Shown piece after piece: positions 57,018 to 64,000 of a stretch of DNA of 64,000 bases; within the stretch, counting starts at the first letter, position 1, and each line of letters begins with the position of its first letter. The notes under the pieces are model-generated. The model searched no databases and was not told where the DNA came from. It worked only from the letters and a program-made list of their open reading frames with translations. The DNA comes from Omphiscola glabra (taxonomy: Eukaryota; Mollusca; Gastropoda; Lymnaeidae). The position numbers were made by a program, and so were the translations under genes. The stretch spans positions 29,198,354 to 29,262,353 of the forward strand of contig OZ024809.1 in assembly GCA_964017045.1 (NCBI GenBank). Direction: 5' to 3'.

Positions 57018-57298
57018 CTGGCACAAGAGAGCACTGGCTTGTGTTGAGGTTCACCTTACTGTAGGTCGTCCACAGGGGAAAGTTGTAGCAGAATATGGCG
57101 AAAATCCCCAGAAAGAGCAGCACGACCCGCGCCTTACCCGGCGTGCAAAGCGTGTGGACCCTGTGGGGGTGGCAGATCCGGATGTAGTTCTCCACCGTCA
57201 CCATGACCACCAGCCAAACAGACAGAAACCCGCAGACGTATGTGATAAAGACAATCATCTGGCAGATGCCGTGCCTGTGAAACCAGTGGACGTGGACT
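57018..57298 (-). CDS. GPCR exon 2: TM3, ICL2, TM4, ECL2
   Basis: Internal exon of 281 bp. Acceptor ATTTCAG|A; donor GTGCCAG|GTAATG. The first base completes the AG|A codon (Arg117) from exon 1; the last base G starts Glu211. Visible elements: Cys129 (3.25) in HGICQMIVFITY; TM3 to about residue 152; VENYIRICHP (153-161), where the DRY/ERY arginine is Asn154; ICL2 RVHTLCTPGKARV; TM4 ending FCYNFPLW (Pro191); glycosylation sequon Asn202-Thr-Ser; ECL2 Cys206, expected to pair with Cys129. The pattern is class A, peptide-receptor-like. The ligand cannot be told from sequence; molluscan peptide (FMRFamide/TRH-receptor-like) receptors are the nearest type I recognise. Confidence 0.92.
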
Positions 57299-57385
57299 CT
57301 GAAATGTACAAAAGAGTAAGATGAACGTAATTCAACTAAGGGGTACCGGGTACGCCATCCTGCTAATGTAACAAATGACTTAAAC

Positions 57386-57475
57386 ACGGTGGTTCTCAAC
57401 CTTCCTAATGCCGCAACCCTTTAATACAGTTCATCATGTTGTGTTGAACCCCCAACCCTAAACTTAATTTAGGAA
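57386..57475 (-). mobile_element. SPIN-like hAT MITE fragment
   Basis: CACGGTGGTTCTCAACCTTC CTAATGCCGCAACCCTTTAA TACAGTTCATCATGTTGTG: one terminus of the family, reversed, starting only ~88 bp upstream of the GPCR exon 2 acceptor (inside intron 1). The other end is missing. Confidence 0.78.
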
Positions 57476-58320
57476 CTACTTAATAAATATGGTGATTATA
57501 TAGAATAAGACGGAGATTATGCGGTATTAATGGTAGTGGGATCACTTTGTTCAAAATGCAAGGACGACCAAGATTAACAAGAAATCAAATTTTGGATCCT
57601 TCGGAAATTTGAAATGATTGCAGCTCTACGGACAGAGATTTGGTTTTCTACGCGCACCTTGTGAAACAACACATGACGTCAATACAGCTAGGTGGATTTT
57701 CTTGCAAGGTGCGCCCCTTTGGAGAACAAAATGAAATAAATATGTCACAAAATACGTTATACAACAACAAACGCGGGGGAGGGCCCTTCGATATAGTACG
57801 TACAAAAAAGTCAATTTTCTCACCCACCCCACCCCCCCACAACCTTCCCCTGCTGCACGCATACTTTTTTGACGACCCTCCCACCCTTTTTTGCGTACGT
57901 ACAACGATCTTTCGCCGACCAACCAAATTTAAAAAAAAAAAAAACAACAACAACAAAATCCAATAATCTTTAAATCGTCTTCAGAAAGGACATTTATAGT
58001 AAATTGAACCATAAAATCATTCTGATTCATTGGAATGTACTCTTGTATGATTTCGTAAAATGCGTTGAATAGTTGTTGCATTACAACAAAAAGATGGTAT
58101 TTTACTTTTGAAAAACGCTTTTATAAATAATTAACATAAGTTTACACGCGAAAATACGAAATTCTATCAGAAATAATATACGCCCCTGAGCTGCACTTTT
58201 ACCAAAAATAATATTTGATCCGCAAGCCATGTTTAGTATCATTAGTTAGAAAGTAGCCTTCACTCTCTTTTTTTCACGTCATTACATGATGCAATTAATA
58301 TATTTTTTTTAAATATTTAA
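57476..58320. other. GPCR intron 1 sequence
   Basis: No gene recognised; opposing ~100-aa frames at 57626-57966 have no known domain. Confidence 0.4.
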
Positions 58321-58321
58321 A

Positions 58322-58410
58322 ACTATCATAGGTTTCAGTAACATCGAGCTCACTTTAATAAGTTACTATCATAGGTTTCAGTAACATCGAGCTCACTTTA
58401 ATAAGTTAAT
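58322..58410. repeat. Two-copy ~43-bp tandem duplication
   Basis: ACTATCATAGGTTTCAGTAA CATCGAGCTCACTTTAATAA GTT twice, identical: a very recent duplication. Confidence 0.92.
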
Positions 58411-59010
58411 ACGTTCAAAATTGCTTAGTGTGCATACATTGCTAAAGTAGCACCACCACCCCCATGTTTGTATCGATTAAGTCCCTTTTTTTATCGAAGT
58501 CTCTGTACCTCAGTGTTTAAAACAGGAAGCGCTCAGTGTTATTGTTAGAAACGGAATTTGAGCTGTTCAAAAACGAAAAAAAAAATCTTCTAATATTATA
58601 CTGTGGCTGTGGTGTACTTTAACGGTAACAGAATTGAAGAATTATTAGTGAAAAATTTTTTACATCTAAAAATTGAGAATAGAAATGGTGTTAAGTTTAA
58701 CAAAAAAACACTAGCGAGGATTTGATTAATTCCATATGGTGATATGATGCCAAAAATCTGAATTAGTTTTTTTTCCCACATTTGTCACTACAATGAATTT
58801 ATTGAGATCTTCGCAAACATAAGTTTTCCTTTTTTTTTTTACTATGCATGTATCTGTTGATTTAGCATTGTTTCGTCTGCTGAAGAAGGCAACTGGCCGA
58901 AGCATCCTCTGAATTGGTCAAGTCTTTTATTTTCAAGCCTAAACATACTCATCCTGTTTCTCTATTAAATTTAAGAATCTGTAATTAAAGCCCCTAGGTC
59001 CGTGCAGTTG
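58411..59010. other. GPCR intron 1, AT-rich with a retroelement tail
   Basis: 58875-58950 matches the tails at 39920 and 53490 (GCTGAAGAAGGC ... CCGAAGC ... TTCAAGCCTAAACATAC). No gene. Confidence 0.45.
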
Positions 59011-59017
59011 AAGAACC

Positions 59018-61655
59018 ATACGAGAGTCATACGAGAGTCATACGAGAGTCATACGAGAGTCATACGAGAGTCGTACAAGAGTCATACGAGAGTCGTACGA
59101 GAGTCGTACGAGAGTCATACGAGAGTCATACGAGAGTCATACGAGAGTCATACGAGAGTCGTAGGTTAGTCATACGAGAGTCATACGAGAGTCGTACGAG
59201 AGTCATACGAGAGTCATACGAGAGTCATACGAGAGTCATACGAGAGTCGTACGAGAGGCGTACGAGAGTCGTAGGTTAGTCATAAGAGAGTCATACGAGA
59301 GTCGTACGAGAGTCATACGAGAGTCATACGAGAATCTTAGGAGAGTCATAAGAGAGTCAAACGAGAGTCGTACGAGAGCCATATGAGAGTCATACGAGAG
59401 TCATACGATAGTCATACGAGAGTCGTACGAGAGTCGTACGAGAGTCGTACGAGAGTCATACGAGAGTCGTACGAGAGTCATACAAGAGTCATACGAGAGC
59501 CATATGAGAGTCATACGAGAGTCATACGAGAGTCATACGAGAGTCATACGAGAGTCGTACAAGAGTCATACGAGAGTCATACGAGAGTCGTACAAGAGTC
59601 ATACGAGAGTCGTACGAGAGTCGTACGAGAGTCATACGAGAGTCATACGAGAGTCATACGAGAGTCATACGAGAGTCATACGAGAGTCATACGAGAGTCG
59701 TACGAGAGTCGTATGAGAGTCGTAGGTTAGTCATACGAGAGTCATACGAGAGTCGTACGAGAGTCATACGAGAGTCATACGAGAGTCATACGAGAGTCAT
59801 ACGAGAGTCGTACGAGAGGCGTACGAGAGTCGTAGGTTAGTCATAAGAGAGTCATACGATAGTCGTACGAGAGTCATACGAGAATCTTAGGAGAGTTATA
59901 AGAGAGTCAAACGAGAGTCGTACGAGAGCCATATGAGAGTCATACGAGAGTCATACGATAGTCATACGAGAGTCGTACGAGAGTCGTACGAGAGTCATAC
60001 GAGAGTCGTACGAGAGTCATACAAGAGTCATACGAGAGCCATATGAGAGTCATACGAGAGTCGTACGAGAGTCGTACGAGATTCGTACGAGAGTCGTATG
60101 AGAGTCGTACGAGAGTCATACAAGAGTCATACGAGAGTCATATGAGAGTCGTACGAGAGTCATAGAGGGTCAAACGAGAGTCGTACGAGAGTCGTAAGAG
60201 AGTCATAGGAGAGTCATAAGAGAGTAATACGAGAGTTGTACGAGAGTCATACGAGAGTCGTACGAGATTCATACGAGAGTCATACGAGAGTCGTACGAGA
60301 GTCATAAGAGAGTCATACGAGAGTTATACGAGAGTCATACGAGAGTCATATGAGAGTCGTACAAGAGTCATATGAGAGTCGTACGAGAGTCATAAGAGAG
60401 TCAAACGAGAGTCGTGCGAGAGCCATATGAGAGTCATACGAGAGTCATACGAGAGTTGTACGAGATTCATACGAGAGTCATACGAGAGTCATACGAGAGT
60501 CATACGAGAGTCGTACGAGAGTCATAAGAGAATATACGAGAGTCATGCGAGAGTCGTACGAGAGTCATAAGAGAGTCATTATGAGAGTCGTACGAGATTC
60601 ATACGCTAGTCATACGAGAGTCGTACGAGAGTCATAAGAGAGTCATACGAGAGTCATACGAGAGTCGTACGAGAGTCATACGAGAGTCATACGAGAATCG
60701 TACAAGAGTCATACGAGAGTCGTACGAGAGTCATACGAGAGTCGTACGAGAACCGTACGAGAGTCTTACGAGATTCATGCGAGAGTCATACGAAAGTCGT
60801 ACGAGAGTCATACGAGAGTCATAAGAGAGCCGTACGAGAGTCTTACGAGATTCATGCGAGAGTCATACGAGAGTCGTACGAGAGTCGTACGAGAGTCGTA
60901 CGAGAGTCATACGAGAGTCGTACGAGAGTCATACAAGAGTCATACGAGAGCCATATGAGAGTCATACGAGAGTCGTACGAGAGTCGTATGAGAGTCGTAC
61001 GAGAGTCATACAAGAGTCATACGAGAGTCATATGAGAGTCGTACAAGAGTCATACGAGAGACGTACGAGAGTCATAAGAGGGTCAAACGAGAGTCGTAAG
61101 AGAGTCATACGAGAGTCATAAGAGAGTAATACGAGAGTTGTACGAGTCATACGAGAGTCGTACGAGATTCATACGAGAGTTATACGAGAGTCATACGAGT
61201 GTCATACGAGAGTCGTACGAGAGTCATAAGAGAATATACGAGAGTCATGCGAGAGTCGTACGAGAGTCGTACGAGAGTCATAAGAGAGTCATTATGAGAG
61301 TCGTACGAGATTCATACGCTAGTCATACGAGAGTCGTACGAGAGTCATAAGAGAGTCATACGAGAGTCGTACGAGAGTCATAAGAGAGTCATACGAGAAT
61401 CGTACAAGAGTCATACGAGAGTCGTACGAGAGTCATACGAGAGTCGTACGAGAACCGTACGAGAGTCTTACGAGATTCATGCGAGAGTCATACGAAAGTC
61501 GTACGAGAGTCATACGAGAGTCGTACGAGAGTCATAAGAGAGCCGTACGAGAGTCTTACGAGATTCATGCGAGAGTCATACGAAAGTCGTACGAGAGTCA
61601 TACGAGAGCCGTATAAGAGTCATATGAGAGTCGTACGAGAGTCATGCGAGAGTCA
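59018..61655. repeat. 11-bp satellite (TACGAGAGTCA/G), ~240 copies
   Basis: 2.6 kb of TACGAGAGTCA and TACGAGAGTCG units with rare variants (AAGAGAG, GTAGGTTAG, CATGCGAG, CCGTACGAGAGTCTT). Landmark variants recur: CGTAGGTTAGTCATAAGAG at about 59270 and 59833; AGAGAATATACGAGAGTCAT GCGAG at about 60527 and 61230; GAACCGTACGAGAGTCTTAC near 60750 and 61450. This shows ~560- and ~700-bp higher-order duplications. The 11-residue frame (RVIRESYESHT) is a 3 x 11-bp translation artefact. Confidence 0.95.
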
Positions 61656-61669
61656 TCCACCAATTTAAG

Positions 61670-62150
61670 TCATTTCACCACGTCGTTGCGCTGTACTGCA
61701 TATGATTTGATTGAGTAAGGCTTGTACAGCTTACTGAAAGTGTCACATGGGAAATGGCATCGGTGGGCCATCAAGAGCGATTTATTAATGCCCCCGGCAC
61801 TATTCCACACGGGCCAGACGCTGGGTTTACCCGCCGACATACCGTGCGGCGGCTCAATAGGGAACCTCCCCCCCCCAAACTGGCCTGGGGGACATCCGGT
61901 CAACCGAGAACGCTGCGTTTAAAGCGTTTGCAGTCCACTCTCCCTAGGATTTGGGCGGATTTGCTTCCACTCCGGAGGGAAGGTGTAGCGTTACTACCCC
62001 CACCACCGCACAGGGAGTCTTTCGGCCGCGTAGCTAAAATCATCGTTAGGGGTTTTACCGCCACCCAAGCCTCACATCCAGCAACGGCAACAAACAGTTT
62101 TAAAAACCGTTTGATTATATCTGGCAATACTAAACAGTTATTTTAAATAT
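61670..62150 (+). other. Higher-GC segment with a 130-aa open frame, unassigned
   Basis: A plus-strand frame at 61754-62146 (begins MASVGHQERFINAPG, rich in R, P and T; includes SFGRVAKIIVRGFTATQAS) stands out because the region is not tandemly repeated and is GC-richer than its surroundings. A minus frame overlaps it. I recognise no domain, no good splice or initiation context, and it lies within GPCR intron 1. It may be a decayed transposon segment. Confidence 0.3.
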
Positions 62151-62435
62151 CTCACTTCACCTATAAATTAACCATGCGTGTAGGAATGACATATTTTTTT
62201 GATTGCATTACAACGTAAAGTCCACGGTGTAGAAAAGGAATATGTGAATTATTACAATGCCAACTTCTACCCAGAGCCACCCCGTTTTTTTAAAATGCTC
62301 CCCACTCCCCGGGACGACTTCTTTGTTTTTTTAAGGGGCTCCTACGTTCAAAGTTAATCGTGGCCATTTAACAGATACAATGCAAATATTTCCATTTTAC
62401 GAATACATTAATTCATTGTGCGGATGGTCTTGCGG
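62151..62435. other. GPCR intron 1 sequence
   Basis: No feature recognised. Confidence 0.4.
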
Positions 62436-62439
62436 GTCG

Positions 62440-62500
62440 CATGAAAACATTTCAGGTGGCCACATATGGCCCGCGGGCCGCAGGTTGATCATCTCTAAAC
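62440..62500 (-). mobile_element. hAT MITE fragment (CAGGGGTGGGCAAAC family)
   Basis: GGTGGCCACATATGGCCCGC GGGCCGCAGGTTGATCATC resembles the right end of the element at 34614-34972 (GGGCCACATAATATC ... GCGGCCCGCGGGCCGTAGTT TG). Confidence 0.6.
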
Positions 62501-62714
62501 TACGGTTGTAGATCAGAATAAAGCCGTCCCCACGGGTCCATTTGCCAATATTTCCAAATTTGCTAAATCTTCAAAGAGAGAAACATGTGTACGTCATTTA
62601 ATAGGTGACGTCAGGGGGAGTAGCTTAATATAACACTGCAATATTCTAAATATATAGACATTAACTGATTCCACACTCACCGATTTTTAAAAAAAAATTC
62701 ACTCTAAAATTATA

Positions 62715-63145
62715 TTATTCTTATTAATATTATAAGAAGTTCTTTTATAGCGTAGTAGCCCAACCTAGGGCTGGGCTCACCACGCTGTACATACAATTTA
62801 ACAAACATAACCATGAACTTAAAAATTAACATACATTAATTAAATAAAACACAACAAATGTGTATTCGCTGGCACCAGTCCATAACTTTTTAAATGTCAA
62901 GCCATGGACGGCAGCCTGCAGTATCGTAAATCGGTCAGAGGGGGGGGGGGGAATCAGTCAGGATAGTAGAGTTTAAAGACATGTGTTTTGAGCGCAGTTT
63001 TGATGGCTGTGATGGTTGATATATTGCGGATGTGTAGTGGAAGAGAATTCCATTGTTTGGGGTTACAGAAAGATCTTTCGCCGTATGTTTTCGTGCGAGT
63101 CTTGGGGACAGAAAAGATACGCGCATCTGTAACCTGTCTGTAGAA
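62715..63145 (-). pseudogene. CR1/L2-like LINE C-terminus and 3' UTR, inserted beside the exon 1 donor
   Basis: Minus-strand translation DARIFSVPKTRTKTYGERSF then NPKQWNSLPLHIRNISTITA and IKTALKTHVFKLYYPD is the classic C-terminal end of CR1/L2-type LINE polymerases ('RTKTxGERAFxxxAPxLWNSLPxxIR...FKxxLKTxLF'). After the stop come a poly-G run (62941-62951 on plus) and a 3' UTR shared with 25735-25980, ending in an AT-rich (AAT) tail near 62710-62720. The 5' truncation point is within ~10-40 bp of the GPCR exon 1 splice donor (63156). Confidence 0.85.
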
Positions 63146-63156
63146 AGGTTCCTTAC

Positions 63157-63506
63157 CTGTCCAGCCAAACAACAAATAAGGCAGCCAGAAATAACGTATC
63201 AGTGAGGCACTTTGTCATCAGGTACATGCAGCAGGACTTCTTGTTGAGGGTTCTGCCCATGAAGATGCCGACCGACGTCAGGTTGCCGATGAACCCTAAG
63301 AGACAAAGCGCCGGGATGAAAAACTTCTGCATCTGCCTGATGGTGACGTAAGTGGGGTCACCGGACGTGTCGTAGCTCTTGAAATCGTCCGAGGAGGTTG
63401 ACGTGGAGAGGTTCTCGTAGTGCGTGCTGAAATCGGCGTTGACTGAGGTCAAATTCAGAATTTGGGTCACGAGGTCTTCGTTGGTGGTTGTCTGGTCGAG
63501 GGCCAT
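63157..63506 (-). CDS. GPCR exon 1: N-terminus, TM1, TM2
   Basis: Starts at ATG 63506 (MALDQTTTNED). The frame is open upstream to an earlier ATG at 63647 (MHKLVQEHSP), which would add 47 proline/histidine-rich residues without hydrophobic character, so the inner start is preferred. Residues 1-60 are extracellular, with sequons Asn18-Leu-Thr and Asn32-Leu-Ser. TM1 (~62-84) contains the GN motif, Asn75 = 1.50. ICL1 is GRTLNKKS. TM2 (~93-114) contains CLTDTL, Asp103 = 2.50. The exon ends ..WLDAG|GTAAGG, phase 2, matching exon 2. Combined exons 1-3 give 259 residues, about two-thirds of a class-A receptor. Confidence 0.9.
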
Positions 63507-63647
63507 GATAAGGCGAGGGTGTGGGTCAGGGGTCGGACGCTCGTGAAACGGCGACGGCGGGAGAACTCGTTTAAAATAGGAGCTTTCGTGAATAGAGGGG
63601 GATATCACCAGAAGATGGGGAGAGTGCTCTTGTACTAGCTTATGCAT
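63507..63647 (-). other. GPCR 5' UTR or alternative N-terminal extension
   Basis: Open in frame with exon 1 from ATG 63647. Its composition (SPFHERPTPDPHPRL) looks non-functional, and the region lies between the 30-bp array and the preferred start. No TATA or initiator element stands out. Confidence 0.45.
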
Positions 63648-63654
63648 TTTTTAA

Positions 63655-64000
63655 CATAATACAATGAGGCTAGTTGGGTGTCAGAGTGTTACAATGAGGC
63701 TAGTATGGTATCAAAGTGTTACAATGAGGCTAGTAGTGTGTCAAAGTGTTGCACTGAGGCTAGTATGGTATCAAAGTGTTACAATGAGGCTTGTATGGTA
63801 TCAAAGTGTTACAATGAGGCTAGTATGGTATCAACGTGTTAAAATGAGGCTAGTATGGTATCAAAGTGTTACAATGAGGCTAGTAGGGTATCAAAGTGTT
63901 ACAATGAGTCTAGTAGTGTGCCAAAGTGTTGCAATGAGGCTAGTATGGTATCAAAGTGTTACAATGAGGCTACTATGGTATCAAAGTGTTACAATGAGGC
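63655..64000. repeat. 30-bp minisatellite upstream of the GPCR, runs off the window
   Basis: TGTTACAATGAGGCTAGTAT GGTATCAAAG, at least 11 copies with GTGTG/GGTAT alternatives, continuing past 64000. It occupies the position of the receptor's promoter or 5' flank. Confidence 0.95.

Noticed and set aside
57640..57966. Opposing ~100-aa frames in GPCR intron 1
   Set aside because: Overlap each other on both strands, end in homopolymers, no recognisable domain.
59383..59730. 115-aa RESYESHTRV frame
   Set aside because: 11-bp satellite read in three frames.
63506..63647. Upstream ATG at 63647 as the GPCR start
   Set aside because: Adds 47 residues with no signal-peptide character; the inner ATG gives a normal-length glycosylated N-terminus. 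Kept only as an alternative.

Overview
This is the left end of a eukaryotic chromosome, read inward from the telomere. The first ~4.3 kb is a degenerate CCCTAA array (TTAGGG on the G strand). The next ~60 kb is subtelomeric DNA with very few genes. It holds one spliced host gene (a class-A GPCR with introns of 5.9 and 17.9 kb), many decayed non-LTR retrotransposons, hAT-type MITEs and about 30 unrelated minisatellites. The likely source is a lophotrochozoan, most plausibly a heterobranch/pulmonate gastropod mollusc. That is inferred from the TTAGGG telomere, the LINE families (C-terminal RxRxLYLDICKRDM followed by a C2H2 finger; RTE; RNase H type), and SPIN hAT elements, which are known from tetrapods, a triatomine bug and a pond snail. 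Species is not determined.

Layout: 1-4333 telomere with TTAGTG and other variants and internal ~2.1 kb duplications. 4.3-18 kb: minisatellites (22, 53, 15 and 30 bp units), hAT MITEs, a satellite split by a 1.4 kb solo-LTR-like insertion with a 5-bp target duplication, a 2.1 kb satellite of 34-bp units, and a short interstitial telomeric tract. 18-38 kb: LINE fragments (C2H2-finger type at 19.2 kb, RNase H type at 20.5 kb, reverse transcriptase at 27.7-28.9 kb), SPIN and other MITEs, tandem arrays, and a tRNA-SINE with a nested hAT. 38.9-63.6 kb: minus-strand GPCR exons at 63157-63506, 57018-57298 and 38929-39075, with introns full of further minisatellites, SPIN copies, a palindromic MITE and a 2.6 kb array of 11-bp units. 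63.65-64 kb: a 30-bp minisatellite just upstream of the GPCR and running off the window.

The three GPCR exons join in frame (split codons AG|A and G|AG) and encode the N-terminus and TM1-TM5. The exon(s) for TM6-TM7 were not found in the ~34 kb between exon 3 and the telomere, so the gene is either incomplete in this window or its 3' end is hidden or lost. Nearly all the long open frames are translations of tandem repeats (GLGLVLG, MNLKMNLM, RVIRESYESHT, PFTSTP and so on) and are not treated as genes.
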